From Siphonodentalium dalli (taxonomy: Eukaryota; Mollusca; Scaphopoda; Gadilida; Siphonodentaliidae), in assembly GCA_032622095.1 (NCBI GenBank), contig CP136064.1, forward strand, positions 171,376,310 through 171,440,309: a stretch of 64,000 nucleotides of DNA. The letters are read 5' to 3'. Numbering within the stretch: the first letter of the stretch is position 1; every line of letters begins with the position of its first letter. The notes beneath the pieces are model-generated. The model worked only from the letters and a program-made list of their open reading frames with translations, was not told where the DNA came from and made no database searches. Both the position numbers and the translations under genes were made by a program. Positions 35,519 to 48,700 of this stretch are shown one piece after another.

Positions 35519-36949
35519 AATCAACATGTAGTTTGCAATCAAATCGAAAAAATAAATTTTCAATATGCCGGTTATCATCATCATAATATGAAAATATAGT
35601 ATGTGTGGAATGTGTCACGTTAAAATGAGCACCGGAGGATCATGTTCCTATTTTTCAGATGCCATGAAAACGGTAGGCATTTTTATGCATGTTTTCTCCG
35701 TTACCAACCCGAAAAGGTAGCATATGGTTACGTGCAGTCCATTTAAACATGTGGCAACAGTTTTATATTGTCAGAATCAATACACAATGGTGGCTATAGT
35801 CACATGCATGCAATTTTATAAAATACTCATGATTCTAGCTGTCACTATAGCCATATGTTAGGGTCAATGGCTACCCGTATATCTTAGGATTACCGTGCAA
35901 TTAAAAATTCATTCCGAATCGAACACTCTCTATCACTCTATATATGGTTTATAAACAGACAAAATTGGCCAATTTCTTATGTGGGGATATATACGTTTTC
36001 GAAAACAAAACATGTGGAAAATATTGATGTGGCGTTTGTGATATGCGACACACATATATTACAGTGGGCGTGGTAACGGAGAAAACACATTTTGGGTCTT
36101 TATGTTCCTAAATATTGCGAATCGTTGATACACACTAAATTTTGAATAATATGTGACACAAACGTGTTCGGTTGAATTTCTAACTTCGCTGGAAACATAT
36201 TAACTATTATTTGAAACTACATGCATGCAGTCCCATGTACTTTGAATGTGTATGTGTTTCCAGTAAACCCATATCATTGATCTATGCTGGTGCACACAAT
36301 ACTGTGCATCTAAAAATAAGACCTGCATAATCATGCCATTCAATTTTATTTAATTATATAAATATAAGAATGTGTTAATATATGTCGAACAAGGAATACC
36401 TGACAATTCAAACGCCCGATGTAATATTAGCATGGACATGATGGTAACGGAGAAAAAACCTATATATAGTTTTATACGACATGTATGCAAGTTTATGAAT
36501 GAGGAATATTTTGCTATACTCAAACCGGTTTTGGACAAGTTTCCAAAACAACACAGTCAATGACTGTGTGGTCGCTCACCAGACTGCAAATAATGATAAG
36601 ACTGGGACTCTGGAGATCACAACAGTCAGAACTTTTCATAATCACTTTAAAAGAAGTAGATCTAAACAGGATATGTGGCTAGAGAGACTTCACGTATGTA
36701 TATTGGTGAAAATCCACCTTGAAATTACCAACTGTACACTACTGATCACCGGCCCCTCCTCCAGCTCAACAAGTACATGCGTCCCCTCCCGACTGGGCTT
36801 CAGACTCCCAAGTCTTAGGTTGGAATTTCACAACCGACAATTCGAAATTAATTTTAAATAGCTAGTAGCCTTCAATTAATTTCCTGCCTATATAAATCAA
36901 TATAATAAATGTCATCGTTACTAGTGTCATCACATTGGGTCTATATGTC
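35519..36949. other. no supported gene; GGTAACGGAGAAAAC motif copies
   Basis: Holds the motif at 35691-35705 (reverse), 36072-36086 and 36443-36458. A 120-codon frame at 36499-36861 has no domain. Confidence 0.5.
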
Positions 36950-36951
36950 TA

Positions 36952-37705
36952 AACATGACAAACACGTGAAATTATCACCGTTGTCAAAGACACCGTAATC
37001 CTCTCCGCAACATTCATGAAACCACTTGCCACAATCTGAGCACAACACCCATTCGTCGCGTTTACTGGGGTTGAGTGGATCATCATAAACCCATCCTCAC
37101 TTCCCACAAGGATACGCATCTTGACAGTTATTTTCCGCACTCTTTTTTGAAGCTCGCTTGCCTTTGATGACCGTGGACCATTATAGACTCGCGAACATGT
37201 GGTGCAGATATCGTTGTAAACTTCCAATTGCATTTCAGTTCGGATTCACCATTTGAAGCTAGAAACTTTAAACAATTGGCGCAGAAACATGACGTTTCTC
37301 TGGTAGCGGTGCCGTTTGCGTGTTTGGTAGGAATAACCGCGTGTACCTTGAGTGTTCTAGGAACGGGTAGGACATCGGGAAAACCAATTATACAGGGCGC
37401 TTTCGTTGAGGTGAATAAATGCGACATTAACCTTGGTGTGATTGCCCCAATCACAAAATGCGGCGGTGTTCTGTATCACACATTTACCGATCTTCACTGC
37501 AACGTCAACCAACCTCTTGGAGGTCCCTCCAACTCCATCACACGGCCCCTTTCCATGACCTGCTTCCAATTATTGCCAGGTAGCTTTCACGCCCGTCTTA
37601 GAATGATTACTGACAAGGAAGAAGATATGTCTGTTTCGATATTGGCTGGTGGGTGAATCCGAAATGTATAGTGGATGTATTTGACACCAGGAACAATATA
37701 TAACA
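36952..37705 (-). pseudogene. decayed transposase-like gene with C-terminal zinc finger
   Basis: Read on the minus strand: 'ISDSPTSQYRNRHIFFL' (about 37660-37610); after one in-frame TAA, 'EAGHGKGPCDGVGGTSKRL' (about 37566-37510); in a second frame 'RTLKVHAVIPTKHANG' and 'CFCANCL' (about 37370-37290); and in a third frame 'PCGK-stop-GWVYDDP' then 'WVLCSDCGKWFHECCG' and 'FTCLSC' (about 37130-36955), a PHD/RING-like cysteine finger. A TGA replaces a probable cysteine codon. The blocks 'SDxPTSQYRN' and 'GHGKGPxDGxGG' occur together in many unnamed multicopy animal ORFs. I infer a transposon-encoded protein, with the Asp and Glu blocks as possible catalytic residues, but cannot name the superfamily. 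Confidence 0.65.
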
Positions 37706-38245
37706 CCCTTTGTTTGACCTAAATCGGCCAAGGGGCTGAGAGATAGCATGGGTGTCCTATTTTGAACCCCTCTGGACAGCGACAATTCTGGATCAGGTTG
37801 AGGTGTGTGAGGTATTTGGAAAGAGTGCCTGGGGAGGCGCACCCTACAACACCCTTTGTTTAACCTAAATCGGTCAACGGGACGCGAAATGGCAAGTATG
37901 TCCTATTTGAACCCTTATGATCCGGGGTGGTGTGAAAGGGGTGAATATTTAGATTATCTTGGGGCATCCTTTGTTTTACCTATATCGACCAAGGGGTCGA
38001 GAAATGCCATGGGTGCCTTATTTGAACGTCTCTGGTGTCCATTTTGGATCGTGGTGTGGTGAAGGGGGCGGTATTTAGATTGGCTCCTTACACACACCTT
38101 TTGTTTGACCTAAATCGGCTGAGAAAAGGCATGGTGCCCTATTTGTACCCTTCTGGACGGCGGCCACTTTGGATCTGGATGGGTGCGTGGATAGATTATC
38201 TGGGGGGGGGGGGGGGCACCACACAAAACCCTTTGTTTGACATAA
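37703..38245 (+). repeat. degenerate tandem array, about 115-150-bp unit, 4-5 copies
   Basis: 'ACCCTTTGTTTGACCTAAAT' recurs at about 37704, 37851, 37966, 38097 and 38228. Each is followed by 'CGGCCAAGGGG', 'ATGGGTGCCCTATTTGAACC' and 'TCTGGA...TTGGATC' blocks. Confidence 0.85.
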
Positions 38246-40056
38246 TTATAAAAATTTCGAATAAGTAATAAGGAATGGAAGTAACCTTTTAATCGGTACT
38301 GTAACGGGGTGAATATATCGTTAAGATAGATAACTCTGGTCGCCAGACAAGAAATCCATCATACATAACCCAACAGAAACTCATCTGCAACTCAGAGCCC
38401 GTCTGTCTGTAGCAGTGTGAGCAATGGCAACCCGCACTGTCTCTTTGATTTTGCTATCCCATTTTGCCCGGATAGCCTGGCACAGTGTCCCACTTTGCCC
38501 AGTGCGGTGTCCTGATTTGCCCAAAGGCACGGTCAATTAAAGTGGGACAAAACAAGAGGTTCCAAAAGGGACATACCTAAATGGTGTTTGATATCAATGA
38601 TCACCCGATTATATGCGCCAATGAATTATATACCAATCAACGGCTGTCCAGATTTTTCCGGCGAAAATCCTATCTAAAATTCCTTGAAAACATTTGGTGT
38701 CCCGCTTTGCCCGGGTCTCCCCTATTTGAGTCAAACACACCCAGACTGCCGATATAGTATCGCCAAGGGTTCATATGTGCCTAAAGAATGACCTTCTGAT
38801 GTTCGCTGGTAACGGAGAAAACCGCATATTGTTTACAACCATATACAAAAGTCTTGTGATATTAATTTCAACATGCTCACGTGATATTTTGGGCTTGATA
38901 GACGTTAATTCCGTCAGATGAGATTAGCAGTTGTAGTATAACTCGTCGATTTTCTATGTTTTATGGTGGTAACGGAGAAAACATCCTTAAATAAACTGTT
39001 TTGGGAGTGGCAACTCATCTCTTGTTATTTCTACATATGATTCATTTGTATTTAGAGCTATATGTTCCCCAGGTTACACGTGATACTGCGTTTCTTTGTA
39101 TAAAATTAGGCACGTACAGCAAGTTGTGTCTGTCAGTTATCATGATGACGATTTAAATGGATGGTAACGGAGAAAACACCGTTTTCACGGACAACATACC
39201 ATGGTGGACTGCTTCCAAATATAGTAACGTTATAGAATACTCGGTTTTTAATGCGAGAATCGGTCATACAAGTGAGATAATTACATAGCACTTGTATAAT
39301 ATAGTAACGGATTTCTGAGCTCATGAAATCGGATAGGCCCTACCCAATAACGGACATCCCAAAAACAGCCAATTTTGTCACTCAAACATCCCATTTTTGC
39401 GCTATAAGGAATTTTGGGCCATATATTACCTACCGGTAGGCCTATATATGTTCTGTTTCATCAGCATTTTCTGACTTAGAGCCTGGTATACCGATACCTT
39501 TGTTTAGCAGGGGTTTACCAGAGTGTTTCTGTATTATGTAGTAGCCAGCTAACTGAGACATTGCATCATCGATAATAACCTTCAGATTTATACAAAAGAG
39601 TGTGTCTATAGGATTAGGCTGATCTTATCTAAACTTAATTTGTATAATAATTTAGCTTGTAACCATGTATTGAAGATGTCCATATATAAAATATGAAAAT
39701 AGCGATAGCATTCTTCTAAGATCATTATTTGACGATTTTTCATTTAAATTAGGTGATTAAACTTTTTCAAACGTTGTCTTGGACGGGTTGTCCCTGGGGC
39801 ACGTTATCACGAAACCAAATCAACTTGGGAATGGCCTTGACCGAAGCTGCAAACGGTTATCAGTCAGATTTGACGAGTCGATGAAAGTTCTATTTCCGGT
39901 TTCTAAAAGTGGGTTCATATCTAAAGCCATCTTCATCCATTTGAGTGAGTATTTGTAATTAGTGAGAACATATACTGCTCTATATGTATGTTTGCTGCAC
40001 TTGAACAGTGAACCTGAAGTCTGTACTCAATTATGTAATTTTATTGATTCTGAACA
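38246..40056. other. no supported gene; further GGTAACGGAGAAAAC copies
   Basis: The motif appears at 38808-38823, 38968-38983 and 39163-39177. 'CCACTTTGCCCAGTGCGG' style text near 38450-38530 repeats 'TTTGCCC' without a clear unit. Nothing coding recognised. Confidence 0.5.
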
Positions 40057-41262
40057 GGTCAGGGAGAACCCTAGACCTAGTCAAGTCATAGTTTATACTA
40101 GATCCATTTGATCTTTGTGTCATGGCTTACGCCATCAAAGATCCATGGCCAGCGTCAAACATCATAGACGACTATGATTCCTATAAAAGTAACAATTAGG
40201 ACCAACGCACATTAATTTATCAACTAAATACAAATACAAGTGTGAAACCATCCACTCACCTACGTGTAATTTATCCTTAAAATCCGACAAATAACAGAAC
40301 GTAAACACTGACATGTCGTGTGTTCGTCAACAATTGCATGTGACCCGTAATTTCATGAATCCCCCCGTGAGTTCCCCGTGCGCACGTTAAGGTAATCACA
40401 TGCGTTCACATTGAGTGAACAATTCAGGTTGCCCTGATACAATTCAATTTGAGGGGAACTACAATCTGCGCATGCGTGTAATTTTTACAACTAACTGATT
40501 TCAATTTGTTACACATGCGTACTGATAACTTCCTGATACAGTCATGTGGGTTGCAGAATCATGTTCCCATGCGTGATTCGTGCACGAGACGCACGTAGTC
40601 ATGTGATATGTTAGCTCCTCCTGTTTCAGCCATTTAACCACGTTTTGTCAACATGTTTTCCGACTGGATTTTTGGATTAAATTATTACGGAATTATACAC
40701 ACATTCTGGTAGGTTTCAGAGCTAAAATATATTGCAATATTGTTAACATTAATGACTATGTTAGTTGATTTGTAAAATTAAGTGTATTTAAAAAAATTAA
40801 ATAGCCGTCTAAGCTGATGCGCCGCCGCGGTCAGACCTGGATGGCCTTAGCCATATTACCAGGTCTGGTCAGACTAAGTTTATACTAAGTAATTACTATA
40901 ATAGTACGACCTGATAATATTAATAATATGGCTTACGACATACAGGTCGTAGCGCGGATCTTCTATCAGCTTAGACGACTATCTAATTTTTTTAAATACA
41001 CTTAATTTTAAGAATCAACTAACACAGTCATTAATGTCAACATTATTGCAATTTATATTAGCTCTCAGACCTACCAGAACGTGTGTATAATTGCGTAATC
41101 CAGTCGGAAAACATGTTGACAAAACGTTGTTAAATGGCCGAAGCAGGAGGAGCTAACATATCACATGACTACGTGCGTCTCGTGCACTAATCGCGCATGG
41201 GAATGTCACCGAACATGATTCTGCAACCCACATGACTGTATCAGGAAGTTATCAGTACGCAT

Positions 41263-42260
41263 TAGAGCTGAAACGGACAGCCGGATAACCGGTTAGCATC
41301 CGGATAACGATGTAACCGGTTAGAAAAAAATGAACCGGACGAAACCGCATCCCGCTCTGTCAGTTGAATGTGAACGTGAATAATGCACTGGTACCCTCAA
41401 AATATTAAGATAAATGATGCAAAAGTAATAATAACCCCTGTGCCACCGATAGTACAGTGCAATGCAAGCATTAATTGGTGCATGCGGAAGTTTTTGATAC
41501 TGAGTAGCAATTCTCAAACTGTCCGGAAGTGTAGGCGACCTTCATTTAATTCCGGCCTTTGAAGTTTTCTCTGATCTTCCGACGAGAGCACGTGGGCAGT
41601 CACTGTGTATCCAGGCGGGATAGTTCAAAGCAATGACATCACTGAATCAGTGAATCTGTCATCTGATTGACACCCCTGAGACTCGGTATTATTTCGTGTT
41701 GAAATTTGAAAAGTGAACACGGCTATCGATTGACTCTGCGAGTATTAACGATAAATGCCATTAAATGGAATCGCGTAAATCGGAAGTGTGGGCGAATTGA
41801 TTACTTTCTAGTCTTTATTTATAATTCATTGGAGGATATACCAATGATGATATCATGATAATGATATATTACAGATCTTTAATATATAGTTTTGTTACTC
41901 GTTTTACCAATACCCATACTATAATATTGTTACTCGTTTTACAAATGCCCAAACATATGCTGATCACCGGTAATTGCAAATAAGCGATCCCCCTGCCATT
42001 CACAAATTTCACTTGCTCATTCCCCATCATGAGAGCCAGCAAAAGAACAGTGAATGCGTGTTTTTGAATATCGTTAAATGCCGTGAATAAGGTATTTATT
42101 TCAGCTACCATTTCTCACCTAGGTTTGTCCCTGGAGCATGGAAAATGTCGACATAATTAGTCTGAGAGAAGTCCGCTAGAAATTTGCGGTTAACCGGTTG
42201 AAATCCGGCTAACCCCAATGGTTAACCGGTTAGAAGAATGGGTCAACCGTTTCAGCTCTA
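41263..42260. mobile_element. 998-bp non-autonomous hAT-type element
   Basis: Ends TAGAGCTGAAACGG and CCGTTTCAGCTCTA with a perfect 8-bp duplication GTACGCAT at 41255-41262 and 42261-42268. Subterminal 'CCGGTTA' and 'GGATAACCGG' repeats lie near both ends. No transposase ORF. The unoccupied target is readable in the opposite arm of the host fold-back near 40505-40530. Confidence 0.95.
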
Positions 42261-42687
42261 GTACGCATGTGTAACAAATTGAAATCAGTTAGTTGTAAAA
42301 AATACACGCATGCGCAGATTGTAGTTACCTTGAATTGTATCAGGCTACCTGAATTGTACACTCAATGTGAACGCATGTGATTACCTTGACGCGTGCACGG
42401 AGATTCCGGGGGAACTCATGAAATGATGTGTCACATGCAATGATCGACGAACACACGACATGTCAGTGTTTACGTTCTATTATTTGTCGGATTTTAAGGA
42501 TAAATGACACGTACTAGTAGGTGAGTGGATGGTTTCACACTTGTATTAGTATTTAGTTGATAAATACATGTGCGTTGGTCCTAATTGTTACTTTTATAGG
42601 AATCATAGTCGCCTATGTTGTTTAAAGCACGCCATGGTTCTTTGATGGCGTACGCCATGACATGACACAAAGATCAAATGGATCTAG

Positions 42688-43083
42688 GAGAACCCAAAAT
42701 TGATGTACTAAACCTCGATTTGTGTAAAAAACCTAGATCGAGGTTTTCCAAGACCATATGACCACTGGTGATATAATGTGGAGTATTTCATCTTACACTT
42801 ATGGGAGGCGAAATTCACATTTAATAATTAATTGTGCTTGATTGCGCTTAAGCACAATTAATTATTAAATGTGAACTTGCCCTCCCATAGACCTGTGTAA
42901 AATGAAATACTCCACATTATACCACTTACACTATAATACTTCCATTAGTATCATATTTGGTTTAGAGTGTTTCCCCTTATATCATGGGTGTATGTTTTGA
43001 CCAGTGGTTACATGGTCTCGAAGAACCTCGATCTAGGTTTTTTACACAAATCGAGGTTTAGTACATCGATTTTGGGTTCTCCC
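42688..43083. mobile_element. 396-bp palindromic element
   Basis: 'AGAACCCAAAATTGATGTAC' and 'AAACCTCGATTTGTGTAAAA' are mirrored at the right end. A second inner hairpin is 'TTAATAATTAATTGTGCTTG' against its complement around 42850. Confidence 0.85.
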
Positions 43084-43282
43084 TGACCTGATGAATGACC
43101 TTCCTTTTCAGACATCGTCTTCAGCTGTAAATTCTAAAATTGTAATGCTGTTCACTGGCAACTTCAGTCAATAATACTCAATTCAGTATTCTAATTTATA
43201 CAGTTCTATCCTAACACAATCACAAGAGCTTGGAACTTGATCAATTGCTGCCTTAATTAATCTATCTGTATAGAGATATGTC

Positions 43283-43405
43283 CAGCCCTCTTAATTCAGA
43301 TTGTTTGGCTCCGGCAATCTGCTACGGCAACACTATGCCGTGAACCAGTTTGCTTCAGCAAATTGCTTTGGCAATGCTGATTGCCGTAGCCAATTATGAA
43401 GGCTG
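43283..43405 (+). mobile_element. 'CAGCCCTCTTAATTCAG' MITE, intact copy
   Basis: Same family as 27222-27344, opposite orientation; flanked by TATGTC on both sides. Confidence 0.75.
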
Positions 43406-43534
43406 TATGTCTGTATGATGTATCTACATAGATATTTCAGTGCAGCTGCGCTGCAGCAACCAATTGATTCTGATTATAGACGCGTTCTGGTCCAGGTGCT
43501 TCCACGGCTGAGTCGCATTATTTAACACTGTTCG

Positions 43535-43898
43535 TGTGGTGATTCTACTCCAGTACCATTCTTTAATGTGCAAACATCGAGTTGTGTACACGGGTCAACC
43601 ATTAATGTCTGCACATCGTACGTACTGCACCCACAACAACTAGGTGACAGTAGGTCAGCATGACAACTTTTGCAGAAGGGTATGCACTACGTTCATGACT
43701 GAACTACCACAACAACATACCTGAACAAATGCTGTATTGGGGGGGGGAGTCGGAACTTGGCATTTGATCTTTATTCATTGATCTCAAATGAGACTTTTAA
43801 GCCTGACAAGCTTGGTATCCGACAGAGTTCTGATTATTGTCATGCCCTGACCAGTTTTGCGATCGCCGATCCGCTAGCATGATCGAGCGACCAGTATG
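43535..43898 (+). repeat. long direct repeat, copy 1
   Basis: Shares 'GTGGTGA..CTCCAGTA', 'TTTGATCTTTATTCA', 'TTGGTATC', 'GAGTTCTGATT' and 'CGACCAGTA' landmarks in the same order with 49424-49716. Confidence 0.75.
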
Positions 43899-44097
43899 CT
43901 ACCTCTTGTCTACCAATTTCCCTCCCCTTCAAGGCTTCATGACATTAGGCCACATGCAGTTAATTAAAGTAATGTTTAGCCTCAATCACCGCATCATGTT
44001 TATTTGCCAAATAATCATGTATTAGCTTAATTATTTATGATCTCATAAAATAAAAATATTTTTTAACATAACCCAGTTCTATAAGGAAGGATAAAAA

Positions 44098-45651
44098 TAG
44101 TGCTGGGCAAATAGGACGATATATAGGGTGTAGCCAGTTTTAAATTTGATATCGTCCATAATATCGTCTGAAACAAAAATATTGGAATACTGTCCTAAGT
44201 TGTAATATTCTCCATGTATGTTGAAACCCACCGTATGGTCCCAACAAACAGGGAAGTTAGAGTAAGTATATAATAGTCCCAAACTTCCCGGAAACATGTG
44301 GTCGAAAAAGTTTTAAAACATTGGAGCACGTGCTTGTCAAGTTGGATATGCTTCATCGGAAACACCAAAGCACTAGCATCGGTTGGCAACATTGTGAGAT
44401 GATTGGAATGTCAACCGCATGCGATTGGCACAATGACCTCCTTTCAAGTCAGAGCAGCTTGCTCTGTCAACCGTAACCGGTTTCTTGGAGACGGATTGCC
44501 ATGTTATATTTTAAATTGACCCCACTAGCTTGTTCTGTCAATGTGTGCAAATAGTGAGTAAAATGATTTTGTGGACATGTGCCATATGGCCCAATTGTGG
44601 AATTAATACAAAACGCGAGGGTAAAATGGATCATGGCATTATTATTGCTTCAACAGACGTCCATTTCACAAACTAATTGAACATGTCTATTTATTTTCCT
44701 CTACTAAAATAATGCCGACGCAAATTCATTTCATGTCGTCTTTTGCCTCGGCACTGCCGACGCAAATTCCCAGTGCTGCTGTATATGTACATTGAAGTCT
44801 CACGATGCCACCAACTACCAGTTCCCACTAATAAATAGTCTGACAAATAACCACTTCCTCACTAGTAAATAAAATGGCAATTTGAAACCGAATATGGTGC
44901 TTAATCTGTTGTGTTAAGCTCTGTGGTCGACAGGATATAACTCTAAAAATTTGAGCGATCTGAAAATGCTTGTGGGCTGTGTTATATGACTATATCCTTT
45001 TGTTTCAACCCATCCATATGCGGATGCTTAACTCTCAATCACTGGTTCATGTTAGATGTCAGTAATAGGTGTGTGTTATATACACGTAGGTATGTGAGAA
45101 CTATGCATTCCCCTAGTAAAGGATCAAAGAAGCCGACAGGTGTATAAACACTCAGCTCATCAGGCATCTCATCCACCTGACATCTCACACATGACAACAA
45201 TGACACATGCATGAGTATGTGTGATTGTTTGAACAGTATTTATTATCAGTTATCACTGTTCACTAATGTTGACACTGTGTCATCTATAAAACAGTTCTTT
45301 GAACACTGCTTACAGTTTATATTATGCCTGACCAATTTAAGAGTTGAAAGTTGTTGTGTTCGCCGTGAACAAACTGTCAGATGTTGCAGACGAGTGGTCA
45401 TTATACTGTGATGTACAAATTACAATCAATGTGCAATACACATCTACTAAACCTCTTATGCCCACAAATCGTAAATAAAATGTAGGGATGTATTGTGCAA
45501 AGATTGAACTTTATTCATGAAATATTGCATATATTATACATTGTACTTACCAATTGTTATATGCCAAAATAATATCGCGATAATATAGTTTATCGCGATG
45601 TTGTCACTATAATATCACAATATTTTTTTGGGTCAATATTGCCCAGCCCTA
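44098..45651. mobile_element. 1554-bp hAT-type element
   Basis: Ends TAGTGCTGGGCAA and TTGCCCAGCCCTA; perfect 8-bp duplication GATAAAAA at 44090-44097 and 45652-45659. 'CGATAT/ATATCG' subterminal repeats at both ends. No transposase domain seen in its short frames, so non-autonomous or decayed. Confidence 0.93.
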
Positions 45652-45727
45652 GATAAAAACTAATGTCTGACAAGTGTCTAGATGGTATATGGAGAAGTCG
45701 GCCCACGCGAGGTCGGCCCCATACAAA

Positions 45728-48700
45728 CATCCCTCTTAATTCAGATTGTTTGGCTTTTGGGCAATTCCACGTGACTGACATTACATTCAAAGAACTTTTT
45801 CCAGATTCATTGTGGTGATACCAGCAACATGTATAAATATATAATCTTATTTCTATGTGTGATGTTGGCTTGTGCCAGGGTGCACGCAAAAATGTGCATT
45901 ATTCTGAATTTAGTCAAGCGATGATAAAATGGCATTGTTCAATGTTAGCGTGACTGACATTACATGAAAATATCAAGGCACATTGCCAACTTGTTTTCAA
46001 ATTAAATTTGTCTTAAATTTACAGAAACTCATATGTTTTTCTTTGCTAATTTTTCATGGTAGATATTTCAAGATAATGTAAAAGCAAAATTTAAGCTTAG
46101 AACTATAATAAAATATTTTTTGTTGTCCAAATTATGCGTGACTGACATTACACCAATTTTGTGACTGACATTACGCTATGAAATATATCAAGTATTTCCA
46201 ACAGTTTCTGATCCAAATGAGTAATTAGTGCCCTATAATCATATTTTATGGGGTTTAAATGCATTTAATATATTACCATTTACAGCACATGAACATGACA
46301 TTGGCTAATGTAAGCGTGACTGACATTACACAAAATTATCCAAGATACATCGTAACTGGATTTCAAATTTAAGTTGTTTTACATTCAAATAATTTAATAT
46401 GAACACCTTTTTCAATTATTATAGTTGGAATTTCAAAAAAATATTATGGATAGACAAATGTCTGTGACTGATATTATTTGATTAAATTTGTGCAAAACAT
46501 TAGCCTATACGGAAGTTCACATTGCAATGCACATCCCAATGTTTATGCTTCGATGGGGTGTGAACCACGATGCACAATTGCTAGTTGTCACTACCGCAGT
46601 ACATGTATATCTATGAATTAATTCAGCCTCGTTCAGGCTCATTGTAGTGATCAAGTTGCTCATTGCCCAAATGGTAACCAATCTGATTCATGCAATTAGG
46701 AAGGGTAAATTGCCTACTAACTTTCTCTTTCTCATTGATGAAATTGATGTCACTCTTGGAAATAAATGTAAAACAATAACATGCATAAGGGTAGTGATCA
46801 TTGTAAATATATGTGTTAATTGCTTTTTTCCTCTGTTCTCACCCAACTGTTCATTTATCTTCTAATCATGTTCTGTATCTCTTCCTATCACTTAATCTTA
46901 ACTTCCACTTCTCACTGAACACTATATGTAATCTATTCTCCTCCGAGGAGATGGCTCTATATAAGCATCTGATGCTTGTTGTCAAATCCTCTTCCTCCCT
47001 TCTTGTCTTCTATTCATACATGTGTCATGTTTTATAATTATATAATTTTGGGAAGAAATAAAATATTGTTTAAATCAAATAAATGTTGAGAAACTGAATT
47101 CTTGAGTGTTGTTAGAAAGCATTTAATGAGTTTTTATTCAAAAGTGTGCCTTTCATAAATCGTGATGTATCACTTCAGACATTTATGATGCGATGCATTG
47201 ACTAAATTGCGATGCATTGAAATCATGATGAATCGTTGCAGCCCCATTTGTAGTAGTTTTTTTTTCATGCAAACAGCAGGATTTTACTGGAAATATTAGG
47301 GAAAAACTTCTAACTTTACACGTCAAACAATTTGTCGCATATTTTCCACCACATCCATAGCTAATTTCAGTTTATCAATGCTTGAAGGGAGAAGTTAGAA
47401 GTTTCTCAATAAACATCCCTATTGTGATAAGAAGTTAGTATATGTAGTTTAATACTGTGATAGATATTGTGGCATTAAAAGACACAGTTGCCTATTGACA
47501 CCAAATATATACCGGTTAGCAGCTCAGACTTTGCACACTTCTTTTTGGAATAGACCAATGGTGAATTGTGTACCAATGATCATGACTTTTAATTTTATTG
47601 ATGGATTGTTTATTCGGAGATAAGAACATTAAACCACTCACTGAATATATAGTACTGCCAATTAAGAATCAGAGCTCTGTAATACCACAGTACATCCATT
47701 CGCACTAAATAATATTGAACAAAGAACTGCAATGTGTCATCATCTATACCATGCATTTAACTATTTGCTGGGAAATCTGGGAAATCAAAATTCCCACGTG
47801 AATTAACAACAACTGGGCCATTCAGTTTCTTGCATATGTCTTCCCGTTGATATATAAGCTTGTCTTCATGTGAAGGCCACTTCCAGAACTTCCCAGCGGC
47901 CAGCACTGACCATAACAGAAACTTCATATGTTAAAATCGCAAAAACACATCTCAGGAGATAAGTACGACGTGTACGACTTACTCACTCGCCATCTATGTT
48001 CTGAAACATTTCTTACTATATTAAATACCGCTACACATACCGTACATTCAATGCTCACATACATGTACATCATGAGAACAATATTCAAAGTTACTAGTAG
48101 TAGAGACACTTATATGGAACTGCATATGTTTACAAATCCAATTAAAACATGTAGTATGTTTTCTTACAAGATTTTTATGTCATCTACCAGAATAGGAACA
48201 AATTGCAAAACGTGACTGACATTACATGTCGTGACTGACATTACGCGTGACTGACATTACATATTTCAAATCTTGCTAGCGGTCAACTTAGACATCGAAT
48301 GGTGCTTATTTTGAACACAGACATTGAGGCTCAGGTATATTGAGCGTCTCTAAGATATGGTTGTTATATTGTCATGCAATATTGTTTTATACCAAAAAAG
48401 GTAGTATTTTCGTACCTGACATTACATATGGTATGTAGATTCGGAAAATATTTTTCCCCAAATGGACATCAGTCACAGAAATATAAACCCAAGATGTGTT
48501 ATAGCGTGCATCGACCTATTTAAATACTGAAATACTACAGGTCAATCTTAAATAATTGTTACTATTTGCTCAATTACTTACAAGCCACTTTTAGCAAAAG
48601 TTTTAGTAGCACATGTGGGTTAACAATGGCATAAGCTTTCAGCACTAAAATGATGAATATGAGAGAGAGAAAAACTGTTTTCAATAACTTGAATACCATA

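Larger units (their letters stand above)
40057..43090. mobile_element. giant fold-back element
   Basis: The outermost 'CAGGTCAGGGAGAACCC' (about 40058) is mirrored at about 43072-43090. Arms of roughly 700 bp (about 40095-40810 and 40980-42680, the latter enlarged by a 1-kb insertion) pair around a centre near 40900. Examples: 'AAACACTGACATGTCGTGTG' against 'ACACGACATGTCAGTGTTT', and 'GTAGTCATGTGATATGTTAG' against 'CTAACATATCACATGACTAC'. No coding content. Confidence 0.85.

Noticed and set aside
36499-36861. 120-codon plus-strand frame
   Set aside because: Low similarity to anything I know, no conserved motifs, and it lies in repeat-rich sequence.
37228-37656. 142-codon plus-strand frame
   Set aside because: It is the antisense of the transposase-like relic, whose minus-strand reading carries the recognisable motifs.
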